A stretch of 64,000 bases of DNA, taken from assembly GCA_963539695.1 (NCBI GenBank), contig CAUTOC010000009.1, positions 1 through 64,000 on the forward strand, written 5' to 3'. A program made the position numbers and the translations under genes. Below the pieces are notes generated by a model. The model saw nothing but the letters and a program-made list of their open reading frames with translations. It was not told the origin of the DNA and did not search any database. This document shows positions 34,181 to 43,917 of the stretch, piece by piece; the stretch's first letter is position 1; each line of letters starts with the position of its first letter. This DNA comes from Catonella sp963539695 (GTDB lineage: Bacteria; Bacillota; Clostridia; Lachnospirales; Lachnospiraceae).

Positions 34181-34657
34181 TTAAGCCTTGGTTACATTTA
34201 TTTTCTTCTCCCTAAGTCCCTTAAAAAACTCACTCATAAGCCCTGCACATTCTTCTTCCGACACTCCCCTTGTAACCTCCGCCTTATGATTAAACCTGTC
34301 CTCCTCAAGCAGATTGTATATAGAGCCTGCACATCCCGCTTTTTTGTTCATAGCCCCTATAACCACTCTTTTTATTCTTGACTGTATTATAGCTCCGGCA
34401 CACATCTGACAAGGTTCAAGAGTTACATATATCGTACATTCTTCAAGTCGCCAGTCACCTATCTTTTTACAAGCTTTTTTTATAGCCATAATTTCCGCAT
34501 GGGCTAATGAAGTATGATCAGTATTTCGCCTGTTGTAGCCTCTTGCAATAATTTTTTCATTTAATACTATTACACAGCCTATAGGTACTTCTTCCAATTT
34601 TCTTGCTTTTAAAGCCTGCTTTATTGCCTGTTTCATCCATTTTTCATCTGCCGTCAT
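34181..34657 (-). CDS. tadA: tRNA-specific adenosine deaminase
   Basis: A 158-residue zinc deaminase that converts A34 to inosine in tRNA-Arg(ACG). The active site is HAE at residues 53-55 and PCQMC at 82-86. EVPIGCVIV and the C-terminal NHKAEVTRGV fit TadA rather than cytidine deaminases. It stands next to the tRNA-Lys gene, on the same strand. Confidence 0.95.
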   Translation of the reverse strand: MTADEKWMKQAIKQALKARKLEEVPIGCVIVLNEKIIARGYNRRNTDHTSLAHAEIMAIKKACKKIGDWRLEECTIYVTLEPCQMCAGAIIQSRIKRVVIGAMNKKAGCAGSIYNLLEEDRFNHKAEVTRGVSEEECAGLMSEFFKGLREKKINVTKA

Positions 34658-34765
34658 CTTAATTCACCCTTCTAAAGCTTAAATTTTATACTTTATTTAT
34701 TTTAGATATTGACTATTGGCTTAATATCGGATAATGTTTAAACTATATGTTTCTATTAAATGATA

Positions 34766-34830
34766 AGGTGTCAAAAGATAATAAATCCTTTTTCAGGCAA
34801 ACTTACCGTAAATTTTATACTTCTGACACT
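34766..34830. repeat. Dispersed repeat, family B, second full copy, over the degV promoter
   Basis: The left end AGGTGTCAAAAG and the right end CTTCTGACACT form an inverted repeat with a perfect GTGTCA/TGACAC core (34768-34773, 34824-34829). The interior aligns with 9873-9934. The right edge is followed directly by TGTATAAT, whose TATAAT (34833-34838) is the probable -10 box of degV. Confidence 0.55.
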
Positions 34831-34867
34831 TGTATAATTAAACTATTATATAGGATAGGTGATTTTT

Positions 34868-35737
34868 ATGAAAATTGCAATAATTACAGACAGTAACGCA
34901 GGAATAACCCAAGAGAAGGCGAAAAAACTGGGAATGTTTGTTCAGCCCTCTCCGTTTTTTATAAATGAAGAGCTTCAATTTGAAGATGTGACTATGACAC
35001 ACGAAGACTTTTATGCTGCACTTAAAGACGACAATATAGATGTTAAAACCTCTATGCCTTCACCCGGAGATATGACCGACCTTTGGGATGAATTGCTGAA
35101 AGATTATGAAGAAATAGTATTTATTCCTCTTTCAAGCGGGCTTTCAGGTTCTTATTCAACCGCCGCCATGCTTGCGGAAGATTATAACGGCAAGGTGGAG
35201 GTTGTAAATAACCGAAGAGTGTCCGTTACCCAATATCACTCTGTTCTTGATGCACTTGAACTTGTAAAGCTTGGCAAAAATGCTAAAGAAATTAGAGAAT
35301 ATCTTGAAAAAACCGCCGACAGATCCTCTATATACATTTCACTTGATACACTTAAATATCTAAAAAAAGGCGGACGCATCACTCCTGCCGCTGCAGCAAT
35401 AGGTACTCTTCTTAATCTCAAACCGGTTCTTCAAATTCAGGGAGATAAACTTGATGCCTATGCAAAATGCAGAGGAAAAGCACAGGCAAAAAAAACTATG
35501 ATAGAAGCTATTAAAAAGGATATGGAAACCCGTTTTAAGGATGCTGTTGAGAAACATAATGTCCACCTTGCATTAGCCTATAGCGGTAATTTAGATGAAG
35601 CAAAAATTTGGAAAGAAGAAGTTCAGGCTGCATTCCCCGGCTATGAACCGGATCTCCACCCTCTTTCTCTTGCAGTCGCCTGCCATATAGGGCATGGTGC
35701 ACTTGCGATTACATGTACGGAAGGAATGGAAATTTAG
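34868..35737 (+). CDS. DegV family fatty-acid-binding protein
   Basis: A 289-residue DegV protein. The N-terminus IAIITDSNAGIT and the segment TSMPSPGDMTDLW bind the fatty-acid carboxylate; SSGLSGSYSTA and GGRITPAAAAIG are further family marks. In Staphylococcus related FakB proteins deliver fatty acids to the kinase FakA; no fakA is in this window. The ATG at 34868 is used, after AGGATAGGTG; a GTG three codons upstream is inside the binding site. A strong terminator follows. Confidence 0.9.
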   Translation: MKIAIITDSNAGITQEKAKKLGMFVQPSPFFINEELQFEDVTMTHEDFYAALKDDNIDVKTSMPSPGDMTDLWDELLKDYEEIVFIPLSSGLSGSYSTAAMLAEDYNGKVEVVNNRRVSVTQYHSVLDALELVKLGKNAKEIREYLEKTADRSSIYISLDTLKYLKKGGRITPAAAAIGTLLNLKPVLQIQGDKLDAYAKCRGKAQAKKTMIEAIKKDMETRFKDAVEKHNVHLALAYSGNLDEAKIWKEEVQAAFPGYEPDLHPLSLAVACHIGHGALAITCTEGMEI

Positions 35738-35766
35738 CCAATTTAAGTATTAAATTTAAGTAAACG

Positions 35767-35823
35767 GCTCCGAATAATAATGTATCAGCTTGGATATATT
35801 ATTCGGAGCATTACTTTTTTTCT
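35767..35823 (+). terminator. Terminator of the degV gene
   Basis: A perfect 13-bp stem, GCTCCGAATAATA (35767-35779) and TATTATTCGGAGC (35797-35809), is followed by ATTAC and a run of seven T. Confidence 0.88.
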
Positions 35824-35902
35824 CTAATATCTTGATTTTCCTCTTAAAATAGCTTAACATTAGTCTTTGCAGATATAAATAATTACGAAAGGAAGTATTA
35901 TA

Positions 35903-37579
35903 ATGAAATTTGGTGAAATGCCTTATAAAAGAGCAGATCTTGAAAAAGCTAAGGGAGACTTTGCAAAACTTATGACAGACTTCGATAATGCAAAATCCGG
36001 CGAAGAGCAATTTGAAGTACATAAAAGATATTATGAAATCGTAAATCATATATTCACACAGATTACACTCGCAGAAATTAGACACTCTATAGATGTTACA
36101 GATGAGTTTTACAATAAAGAAAATGACTATTATGATGAGAACGGTCCCGTGTTAAAGTCATTACTCGTAGATTACGGTAAAAAGCTATACACCTCAGAAT
36201 ATCGCAGTTTCTTGGAAAGCAAGATAGGAAAGGTTGCATTTAAGAATCTTGAGCTTGCTATGAAATCCGTGGATGAAAAAATAGTTCCTCTTATGCAGGA
36301 GGAAAATTCTCTTACAAGCCGCTATGATAAGCTCCTTGCCACCGCTAAGATTGACTGGAACGGTGAAACTCTTAATCTTTCACTTATGGCTCCGTATCTT
36401 AACAATTCTGACAGAAAGATTCGTGTAGAAGCTTGGAAGAAATATACAGAATTCTTTAACAACAACAAAGAAGAACTTGACGATATTTACGACCGTTTAG
36501 TAAAAAACAGAACTGCACAGGCAGAAAAGTTGGGTTATGAAAACTTTCTACAACTTGGTTATTTCAGAATGAACCGTAACTGCTACGGTAGAGAAGATAT
36601 AAAACGCTTTAGAGAACAGGTAAAACATGATTTTGTACCGTTTGCTGAAAAATTACACGACAGGCGTAGAATAAGACTTGGACTTGATAAACTTCATTTT
36701 GAAGACGAAGGAGTATATTTTAACAACGGAAACCCTGCTCCAATCGGCACTCCTTGCGATATTCTTGCAGCAGGAAGAAAGATGTATAATGAACTTTCAC
36801 CTGAAACCGCCAAGTTTATTAACTTTATGTGCGATAACGAACTTTTTGATGTCCTTGGAAGAAAGACTAAGCAAACAGGCGGATATATGACCTATCTTCC
36901 TGATTATAAATCACCGTTTATATTTGCAAACTTCAACGGAACTGCTGATGATGCGGATGTAATGACACATGAATGCGGACATGCTTTCCAAGGATTTTGT
37001 ATGATAGATGACCCTATTAATGAGCATAGCGACATAACAATGGAAACTGCTGAAACTCATTCAATGTCTATGGAATTTTTTACAGAGCCTTGGATGGAAC
37101 TCTTCTTTGGCGACAGAAAACAAGATTATATAGATATGCACCTTGAATCGGCAGCTGCCTTTATTCCTTACGGCACAATGGTAGATGAATTTCAGGATAT
37201 AGCTTACTCCAATCCGGGGCTTTCTCCAAAGCAGCGTAATGAAATGTGGAGAGAACTTGAAATGCAGTATAAGCCTCACCTTGATTATTCAGGAAATGAA
37301 TATTACAGCCTCGGCGGTTTTTGGCAGAAACAGCGTCATATCTATGACAGTCCATTTTATTATATTGACTATGTACTTGCACAGACCAATGCCTTTCAGT
37401 ATAAAGTTATGATGGATAATGACTATAAGGCAGCTTGGAAGAGCTATCTTAAACTTTGTAACTTAGGTGCAAAAGATTTCTTCACAGGTCTTGTAGAAAA
37501 GGTAGGACTTAGAAGTCCGTTTGAAGAAGGAACTCTTAAAGATATGGTAGGAAAATTACAGGGTGCTTTAAAATTATAA
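35903..37579 (+). CDS. M3 family oligoendopeptidase
   Basis: A 558-residue zinc metallopeptidase of the PepF/thimet type. The zinc motif HECGH is at residues 356-360, with the third ligand in the downstream ETAETHSMSMEFF segment. C-terminal motifs YYIDYVLAQTNAF and FFTGLVEKVGLRSPF are typical. It cuts oligopeptides in the cytoplasm. AAAGGAAG precedes the ATG. With two M18 aminopeptidases in the window, peptide use looks important to the organism. Confidence 0.93.
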   Translation: MKFGEMPYKRADLEKAKGDFAKLMTDFDNAKSGEEQFEVHKRYYEIVNHIFTQITLAEIRHSIDVTDEFYNKENDYYDENGPVLKSLLVDYGKKLYTSEYRSFLESKIGKVAFKNLELAMKSVDEKIVPLMQEENSLTSRYDKLLATAKIDWNGETLNLSLMAPYLNNSDRKIRVEAWKKYTEFFNNNKEELDDIYDRLVKNRTAQAEKLGYENFLQLGYFRMNRNCYGREDIKRFREQVKHDFVPFAEKLHDRRRIRLGLDKLHFEDEGVYFNNGNPAPIGTPCDILAAGRKMYNELSPETAKFINFMCDNELFDVLGRKTKQTGGYMTYLPDYKSPFIFANFNGTADDADVMTHECGHAFQGFCMIDDPINEHSDITMETAETHSMSMEFFTEPWMELFFGDRKQDYIDMHLESAAAFIPYGTMVDEFQDIAYSNPGLSPKQRNEMWRELEMQYKPHLDYSGNEYYSLGGFWQKQRHIYDSPFYYIDYVLAQTNAFQYKVMMDNDYKAAWKSYLKLCNLGAKDFFTGLVEKVGLRSPFEEGTLKDMVGKLQGALKL

Positions 37580-37610
37580 GCTTAAATATATTTTTTAAGG
37601 AGGTGAGTTT

Positions 37611-38498
37611 GTGCATAGTTTCCTAAGAGCTGTCGGCTTTAATAATATTGCATCAAGAAAAGAATTAGATAAGGTATTAGGGCTTGTCATGACTCGCCCT
37701 ACCCTTGATAAACACATATTTCCTTCAGATAACAGCCATAAAAAAATAGTCGAAAAAAGCTTAGATTTTTCTGATAGAATGGGCATCACTGTTCGTGGTG
37801 AATATGATGAAAAGGGCTTTTTCCATTTGGAACATTATTATCCGTATCTGACAGGTAAAAAAGCATGTTGTTATCAGGATGTATCTATATACAAGCGTAT
37901 GGATACCGATGCTTATACCGGTATGTGTGATGATTTACATTTTGGAACTTCACTTATATTTTATCTTCAAAATTCTCTTGACTATCTATCTGTCAAAGAA
38001 TATATGGAGCCAAAAAAACCGTTACCGCTAACCCTTGCGGGTCTTTCACTCTCCGGCAAAATACTGCTGCCCATAAGTAAGACTGCTGAACAAGTCAGGG
38101 TTCAGGCTGAAAATACCCTGCGTCATGACAGTCTTTTAATGGCGGCTAGAGAAGGAGATGAAGATGCAATCAATACTCTCACCCTTATGGATTTTGATAC
38201 TTATTCGATGATTTCAAGACGAATACTTACCGAAGATGTATATAGCATAGTTGAAACAAGTTTCATTCCTTTCGGCTCTGAGTCGGACAATTATACGATA
38301 CTGGGAATAATCAAAGAAGTAATCCCTCATGTAAATAGCCTCAGCGGGGAAGCTTGCACGGAAATGTTAGTAAACTGTAACGGTTGTGATTTCCATATAG
38401 CCATAAACAATGAAGATTTACTCGGTGAGCCTAAACCCGGCAGGAGGTTTAAGGGAGAAATATGGTTGCAGGGAATGGTAGGATTTGAAAAGAAATAA
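37611..38498 (+). CDS. Conserved Lachnospiraceae protein (DUF3881-like)
   Basis: A 295-residue cytoplasmic protein of unknown function. It resembles the DUF3881 family found in Lachnospiraceae: MHSFLRAVGFNNI at the start, a DISIYKR-like YQDVSIYKRMD segment, and the end CDFHIAINNEDLLGEPKPGR. No signal or membrane span is seen. The start is GTG at 37611, with a strong AGGAGGTGA just before it and no nearby ATG. It lies 31 bases after the M3 peptidase and 38 before the NSS transporter. Confidence 0.72.
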   Translation: MHSFLRAVGFNNIASRKELDKVLGLVMTRPTLDKHIFPSDNSHKKIVEKSLDFSDRMGITVRGEYDEKGFFHLEHYYPYLTGKKACCYQDVSIYKRMDTDAYTGMCDDLHFGTSLIFYLQNSLDYLSVKEYMEPKKPLPLTLAGLSLSGKILLPISKTAEQVRVQAENTLRHDSLLMAAREGDEDAINTLTLMDFDTYSMISRRILTEDVYSIVETSFIPFGSESDNYTILGIIKEVIPHVNSLSGEACTEMLVNCNGCDFHIAINNEDLLGEPKPGRRFKGEIWLQGMVGFEKK

Positions 38499-38536
38499 CT
38501 TTAATAATCAACACTAAAGAGAGAGGATATTTTATT

Positions 38537-39943
38537 ATGAACAATGAACAAAATCAAGAAAATACTCTTGACCCGTTTGGACGGGACAATGAACGAAGCT
38601 CCTTCTCGGGAAAACTGGGCTATGTGCTTGCAGTAGCCGGTTCAGCTGTAGGGCTTGGCAATATTTGGCGTTTCCCTTATTTGGCTGCCAAGTATGGCGG
38701 AGGTATCTTCCTCCTTGTTTATCTTATCCTTATGCTTACCTTCGGCTATGTGCTTATAGTATCAGAAACTACACTCGGGAGAATGACTAGAAAAAGCCCT
38801 GTGGGTGCTTTTGAAAAATTTGGTAAATCCCTTCCGTTTAAGATAGGTGGTTGGGTAAATGCCATCATTCCTATGCTCATCATTCCTTACTACAGTGTAA
38901 TAGGCGGCTGGGTATTTAAGTATTTTTTTGAATATCTGCGTGGCAATACGGAAGCTCTTGCAGATGATAATTATTTCACAGGCTTTATTACAGCCGGTGC
39001 AAGTGTTGAAGTATGGTTTTTAATTTTCTCACTTGTAGTCCTTCTTATAATAGTTGCAGGTGTTGAGCATGGCATAGAGAAGGTATCAAAAATGATGATG
39101 CCGATTCTTGTTATCCTTGCCGTCATAGTTTCAATCTATTCTGTAACCAGACCGGGTGCAATAGAAGGCGTAAAATATTTCCTCATACCTAATTTTGACA
39201 ATTTTTCATGGATGACAGTTGTTGCCGCTATGGGACAGATGTTTTATTCTCTTTCCATAGCTATGGGTATTCTTTATACTTATGGCTCATATATGAAAAA
39301 AGAGGTAGATATTGAGAAATCAACCTCCCAAATCGAAATTTTTGATACTTCCATAGCTTTTCTTGCAGGACTTATGATAATACCGGCAGTATTCTCCTTC
39401 TTTGACGGTGATCCTGAAAAACTTCAGGCAGGTCCTTCCCTTATGTTTATTACCCTTCCAAAAGTATTTGCAAGTATGGGAATGGGGCGAATAATAGGTA
39501 TAGTTTTCTTCCTACTTGTACTTCTTGCAGCCCTTACAAGTGCTATTTCACTTGCCGAGTCCTGTGTATCCACTATAGAGGATCAGCTTGGCTGGAGGCG
39601 TAATATAGCCAGTGTGGTTATCGGTATCATCATAGTTGCACTCGGCTCTTTCTCTGCACTCGGTTTTGGTATGCTTGATTTTGTAAAGATACTCGGAATG
39701 TCTATTCTTGACTTCTTTGACTTCCTTACAAACTCTCTTATGATGCCTATAGCTGCCCTTTCTACCTGTATACTCATAGTTTATGTAATTGGAGTTGATA
39801 AAATAATTGAAGAGATTAAACAATCTTCTAAGTTTAAGCGTAAAGGGCTTTACAAATTCTTCATCAAATATTTAGCCCCTGTATGTATACTTGTTATTTT
39901 AGCAAGTTCACTTGCCAGTGTATTCGGTTTAATTAAGTTCTAA
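38537..39943 (+). CDS. Sodium-dependent amino acid transporter (NSS family)
   Basis: A 468-residue LeuT-fold transporter with about 11-12 spans. The signature GYVLAVAGSAVGLGNIWRFP in span 1, FLLVYLILMLTFGY and the later SIAMGILYTYGSYM and LAALTSAISLAES fit the SNF/NSS family. It imports an amino acid (tryptophan, tyrosine or branched-chain are common) with sodium. The exact substrate is unknown. The gene ends just before a family A repeat. Confidence 0.92.
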   Translation: MNNEQNQENTLDPFGRDNERSSFSGKLGYVLAVAGSAVGLGNIWRFPYLAAKYGGGIFLLVYLILMLTFGYVLIVSETTLGRMTRKSPVGAFEKFGKSLPFKIGGWVNAIIPMLIIPYYSVIGGWVFKYFFEYLRGNTEALADDNYFTGFITAGASVEVWFLIFSLVVLLIIVAGVEHGIEKVSKMMMPILVILAVIVSIYSVTRPGAIEGVKYFLIPNFDNFSWMTVVAAMGQMFYSLSIAMGILYTYGSYMKKEVDIEKSTSQIEIFDTSIAFLAGLMIIPAVFSFFDGDPEKLQAGPSLMFITLPKVFASMGMGRIIGIVFFLLVLLAALTSAISLAESCVSTIEDQLGWRRNIASVVIGIIIVALGSFSALGFGMLDFVKILGMSILDFFDFLTNSLMMPIAALSTCILIVYVIGVDKIIEEIKQSSKFKRKGLYKFFIKYLAPVCILVILASSLASVFGLIKF

Positions 39944-39958
39944 ACATTACATAAAGAT

Positions 39959-40055
39959 GGGGCTGTCGCATTAAAGAAAAATACTACAAAATATAGCTGA
40001 TTTACATTTCAACAATCTCTATATTGGTATATATTTTTCTTAGTGCGACTGCCCC
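39959..40055. repeat. Dispersed palindromic repeat, family A, copy 2
   Basis: The ends GGGGCTGTCGCATTAA (39959-39974) and TTAGTGCGACTGCCCC (40040-40055) are inverted repeats around an AT-rich interior of 65 bases. The right end, TTTTTCTTAGTGCGAC, is identical to that of copy 1. It lies between the convergent NSS transporter and ABC permease genes. Confidence 0.75.
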
Positions 40056-40086
40056 CATTTTTCTATTTTTTTATTTAATCATATAC

Positions 40087-41757
40087 TTATTCTCTTGCAA
40101 TAACATATTTCTTATTCATAAAAATTTTCCACAATATAAAATTAGCTGCTATCATAACGGCAATTCCTAAAACCTGCAAGAAAATTGTATTTAGGAAAAA
40201 TACATGCACAAGCCCAAATCCACCTAGTACAATCATGTTTATAAGGAACATAAGCATATTGTAACCTGCATTGCCGGTGACAGTTTCTCTTGAAAACGGC
40301 AATACCCAGCTGCTTATGCGTATTTCAAAGCTTGTAATAAATATAAAAGATACATAAGATAAAATTATATCCGGTAAAACTTTTATTCCGAAAATTGCAA
40401 AAAATATTACTGACAAAAATATAAATATCGGTGTAATGTAGTAAAATAAAACAACTTTAATTCCTGCCCTTATACACTTGCTAAGATTTTCTATAGGCAG
40501 CACCTGATAAAATAACAGGCTCTCTTTATTTTCAGACTGACTTATAATCGTATAAATAGCTTCTGATGTCAATCCGACCAAATACAAAGACGCAATAGTC
40601 CATCTGCTTTCCCTGATAGTTATTATAAACTCAGCTAAACTTTCACCTTTTGAAAACCTTGACAGCAATAATATCAAAGGCAATATAAGTACATTGGCAA
40701 GCTGCGGATAAAGCTTTAACTTCATATCCCTGTTTCTTGAAATCTGTATAAGTACCAGCTTCATGAAAGCATTTTCCTGTTTATCTTTTGAAAATACCTT
40801 ACACATAGTACGAGAAAATACAGAGAGGGATTTATTTTCTTTTGCCGTTTCTGTCAGTTTATCAAGCTTGCTTTCAAACTCAGGCATTATTTTTTTCTTA
40901 TATACAATTCCAAGCAAAATTACAGCCGATATAGCCATTCCTGCAAGTATATAATAATATCCTTCCGATGTAGCTGCAAAAAACACCGCAAGTATACCTG
41001 CAAACCATGCCGGCGGCAAAATAAAGAAAATAGGCGAGAAGGTGAGCTCTGATTTTGCAAACTCCGCAAAATCCACTAATCTCGGAACAATCTGATATAC
41101 AAGTATTATTGCTACCGTCATAAAAATCTGAAATCCGCTGAGTATATCTTTAAGTTTCTCTCCAGAAAATATCTTTAATAATAAATAATATATAGCTCCT
41201 GCCAAATAAAGGCAAAATATCGTAATAATGATAGATGCAGCCACAAATAACAAACTATATAATAGTCCATGAAAAGTGAAAGCTGTAATCATTGACGGTA
41301 GCATCATAGAAAATGCGATTGTTCCTATATAATAAGCTATATGTATATTTTTAGCTATATTTAGCTCATCATGTCCTATCGGAAGTGCTCCATAAAACGG
41401 TTTTTCCGTCGTGTCTAAAAGCACTGCTGAATATTCGTTTATATATACGGAAAATAACATAAATATAAGCATAGAAAATCCCAGCAGATTTCCTCCGAAT
41501 ACATTTGGCATAATTTGCATACTTGCTATAAATGTACCAAAAATTATATAAACAAGGCAGGTTAAGAGCATTGACCTTTTGGGGTCTTTCTTCATTTTTT
41601 TTGTACTTTTATTTGTACCTACAGGTATCCTTCTGCCATCTATTATAAGTTTCAGTTTTAAGATTTCCCTTATTTGATTATAATTCAGCTTTTTACTTAA
41701 AAACGGCTTTACACATTTGTCAACAACCTTTAATACAAACGGCTCGCTACTTTTCAT
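40087..41757 (-). CDS. ABC exporter membrane protein, partner of the adjacent ATPase
   Basis: A membrane protein of about 556 residues with a cytosolic N-terminus and some 12 predicted spans, resembling large ABC-2-type export permeases of Firmicutes. Family assignment is by topology and by its place after the ATPase. The frame overlaps the 3' end of the ATPase gene. The ribosome binding site GGAGGTGAG lies inside the ATPase gene, 8 bases before a TTG (41763) and 14 before the ATG at 41757, so the start is uncertain by two codons. Substrate is unknown. Confidence 0.75.
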   Translation of the reverse strand: MKSSEPFVLKVVDKCVKPFLSKKLNYNQIREILKLKLIIDGRRIPVGTNKSTKKMKKDPKRSMLLTCLVYIIFGTFIASMQIMPNVFGGNLLGFSMLIFMLFSVYINEYSAVLLDTTEKPFYGALPIGHDELNIAKNIHIAYYIGTIAFSMMLPSMITAFTFHGLLYSLLFVAASIIITIFCLYLAGAIYYLLLKIFSGEKLKDILSGFQIFMTVAIILVYQIVPRLVDFAEFAKSELTFSPIFFILPPAWFAGILAVFFAATSEGYYYILAGMAISAVILLGIVYKKKIMPEFESKLDKLTETAKENKSLSVFSRTMCKVFSKDKQENAFMKLVLIQISRNRDMKLKLYPQLANVLILPLILLLSRFSKGESLAEFIITIRESRWTIASLYLVGLTSEAIYTIISQSENKESLLFYQVLPIENLSKCIRAGIKVVLFYYITPIFIFLSVIFFAIFGIKVLPDIILSYVSFIFITSFEIRISSWVLPFSRETVTGNAGYNMLMFLINMIVLGGFGLVHVFFLNTIFLQVLGIAVMIAANFILWKIFMNKKYVIARE

Positions 41758-42538
41758 TTTCAATATTCTCACCTCCGGTAAGGGTATCTACAAACTTGGC
41801 TGCAAGGTCATGTCCTGAAGTAAAACCTGTAAGATTATTGAAAATATCTTCCATACTGCTGCCATTACTGTTATTTTTAAGCTCTTCAACTGTTGAATCT
41901 GCAATTACAGCCCCGTCTTTAAGAAGGATTACCCTGCTGCTCATCTGCTCCACTACTTCCATAATGTGGGAGGAATAAAATATAGTCTTACCTTGTTTTG
42001 TAAGGGTTTTAAGAACTTCCTTAAATACAGCCACACTGTTTGTATCCATACCGTTTAGCGGCTCATCCAAGAATAAAATATCCGGATTGTGTATCAGACT
42101 TCCTATGATTGCAATTTTTTGCTTCATACCCTTGGAGTAGCCTGAAATACGGGTTGTAAGGGCTTCATTTATCTGAAATATCTCAGCTAACTCCTGCATC
42201 CTGTCACGCCAGTTACTAAGCTCATATATGGAAGAGAGAAAGGAGATATACTCTTCTCCTGTAAGGCTTTCATAAAGAGAAAGAATTTCCGGAACATAGC
42301 CTATCTTACGCTTGTAACTTACAAGGTCTTTTTCGATATTCTTTCCGAACACCTCTATTGTACCCGAATAATTTCCAAGAATTCCGAGCATAAGTTTTAC
42401 AGTAGTGGACTTGCCGCTTCCGTTTGGACCGATATAGCCTATAAGTTCTCCCCTGCCTGCTTCAAAACTTACATCATGAAGGACATGATGCTCTCCAAAA
42501 CTCTTATTTACATTTGTAAGTCTGAGTACCGTATCCAT
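41747..42538 (-). CDS. ABC transporter ATP-binding protein
   Basis: A 263-residue ATPase. Walker A is GPNGSGKST (about 37-45), the signature is SGYSKGMKQK, Walker B is ILFLDEPLNGMD, and the switch histidine is in YSSHIMEV. It belongs to the export group related to CcmA/NatA. It overlaps the permease gene downstream, so they form one exporter. Lipid, peptide or antibiotic export are all possible. Confidence 0.92.
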   Translation of the reverse strand: MDTVLRLTNVNKSFGEHHVLHDVSFEAGRGELIGYIGPNGSGKSTTVKLMLGILGNYSGTIEVFGKNIEKDLVSYKRKIGYVPEILSLYESLTGEEYISFLSSIYELSNWRDRMQELAEIFQINEALTTRISGYSKGMKQKIAIIGSLIHNPDILFLDEPLNGMDTNSVAVFKEVLKTLTKQGKTIFYSSHIMEVVEQMSSRVILLKDGAVIADSTVEELKNNSNGSSMEDIFNNLTGFTSGHDLAAKFVDTLTGGENIENEK

Positions 42539-42589
42539 ACAATTTCTCCCTTTTATGATTGTTTTTAAGATAATAATACCATAGAATAG

Positions 42590-43090
42590 TTAATGCCTAA
42601 TCTCCTCTACAATTTTCCTCATACAGTTTTCTACAGAAGTAGTATCTGCTTCGACAACTATATCTGCATACTTTTCATAAAGCGGACAGCGTTCTTCATA
42701 GAGATTTTTTAAGGTTTGACCTTCTTTTAGGGCTACTCCTCTGTCCTTTAGACTGCCAAGCCTTTTTTTTACCTTTTCATAAGGTAGTTTGATATAAACC
42801 ACAGTTGAAATTTCTTTTAAATGTGCCATGGCATTTTTGCAGTATACTGCACTGCCACCTGTGGCTATAATTGATTTCTTACAGTCAAGTTCTGCATTTA
42901 TTTCATCTTCTATCTGAAGAAAGCCCTCTGTGCCTCTTTCTGCTATAATTTCTGAAAGAAGCTTCCCCGTTTTTTCCTGTATCACAAGGTCACTATCCAC
43001 AAACCTGTAGCCCATAACCTTTGCAAGCACCACTCCCACAGTACTTTTCCCTGCTCCGGGCATACCTATCAATGTTATGTTATTTTTCAT
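42590..43090 (-). CDS. aroK: Shikimate kinase
   Basis: A 166-residue P-loop kinase. ATP loop GMPGAGKST, shikimate-binding FVDSD and ATGGSAVY, and the lid Arg in LKDRGVAL are present. It makes shikimate-3-phosphate in aromatic amino acid synthesis. Other aro genes are absent nearby. It follows the flavin reductase gene by 40 bases and may be the last gene of that operon. Confidence 0.9.
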   Translation of the reverse strand: MKNNITLIGMPGAGKSTVGVVLAKVMGYRFVDSDLVIQEKTGKLLSEIIAERGTEGFLQIEDEINAELDCKKSIIATGGSAVYCKNAMAHLKEISTVVYIKLPYEKVKKRLGSLKDRGVALKEGQTLKNLYEERCPLYEKYADIVVEADTTSVENCMRKIVEEIRH

Positions 43091-43130
43091 TTAACGATAA
43101 TCCCTATCAATTCTTTTTCAAACTTATATA

Positions 43131-43910
43131 TTATCTTTTTCTGCCTGTTTTATGTCTGCTTGTAACTGATTTTTTCCTGTTAACCGATAGCTTTATTGCA
43201 GCTTTATTCTTTTTCCCGCTTTTTGTGGTAACTGTCCTTATTCTTACTTCTTTATCGGTATTCTGTACTTTATTATCGGCTTTATCTTCTTTTCTGATTG
43301 AATATCCGAAAGTTCCCAGTTCTTTTCCAAGCTCATAATACCTCCCATGTGAATAGGCTATAAGTTCAGATTTGGCAAGGTTAAATCTTCCTTTTTCATC
43401 CAGAAGCTTTCCATCCACCCTTACATTTACAACATCGGCTATAAATAAGCTGTGGCTTCCAAGTTCCATTATCTCTCTTACCTTACACTCTATATTTACA
43501 GGGCTTTCTGCTATAGCTACAGCTTTTATTTTCTCCGAGGCAAGCTTGGTAAGCTTCATTTCCTTAAACTTATCCACATCCCTGCCGGACTTAACACCAC
43601 AGTAGTCTGTCGCATAGGTAAGTTCCTTAGTGGTAAGGTTTACTACAAACTCACCGGTTTCTTTTATAATATCATAAGAATAGCGTTCAGGTCTTATAGA
43701 CACAGAGAGCATGGGCGGATTGGTACATATAGTACCCGCCCATGCAAGAGTTATAATATTGCTGTTTCCCTCTTTATCAGTAAGACTTACCATAATCGCA
43801 GGCAGTGGATAGAGCATATTTCCTGCCTTCCATGATATTTTATTTACTTTGTTTTTCTTATCTGCATTTTCTTTGTGACTTTCCATAACATTTTTCTTTT
43901 TTCTAATCAT
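43131..43910 (-). CDS. Flavin reductase-like FMN-binding protein with a basic C-terminal tail
   Basis: A 259-residue protein. Residues 30-205 are a flavin reductase-like FMN-binding barrel (PALPAIMVSLTDKEGN-type start, ITLAWAGTICTNPPMLSVSI, GEFVVNLTT, DVDKFKEMKLT). The last 50 residues are rich in Lys and Arg with no family match, which is unusual. The start ATG at 43910 lies eight bases after the tagD stop, with AGGTAG overlapping that stop. It is coupled to the teichoic acid genes by position only; an electron-transfer or flavin-storage role is inferred. Confidence 0.82.
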   Translation of the reverse strand: MIRKKKNVMESHKENADKKNKVNKISWKAGNMLYPLPAIMVSLTDKEGNSNIITLAWAGTICTNPPMLSVSIRPERYSYDIIKETGEFVVNLTTKELTYATDYCGVKSGRDVDKFKEMKLTKLASEKIKAVAIAESPVNIECKVREIMELGSHSLFIADVVNVRVDGKLLDEKGRFNLAKSELIAYSHGRYYELGKELGTFGYSIRKEDKADNKVQNTDKEVRIRTVTTKSGKKNKAAIKLSVNRKKSVTSRHKTGRKR

Positions 43911-43917
43911 AAACTAC

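Noticed and set aside
35756..36085. 109-codon minus-strand open frame
   Set aside because: It overlaps the degV terminator and the start of the M3 peptidase gene, with no plausible initiation site.
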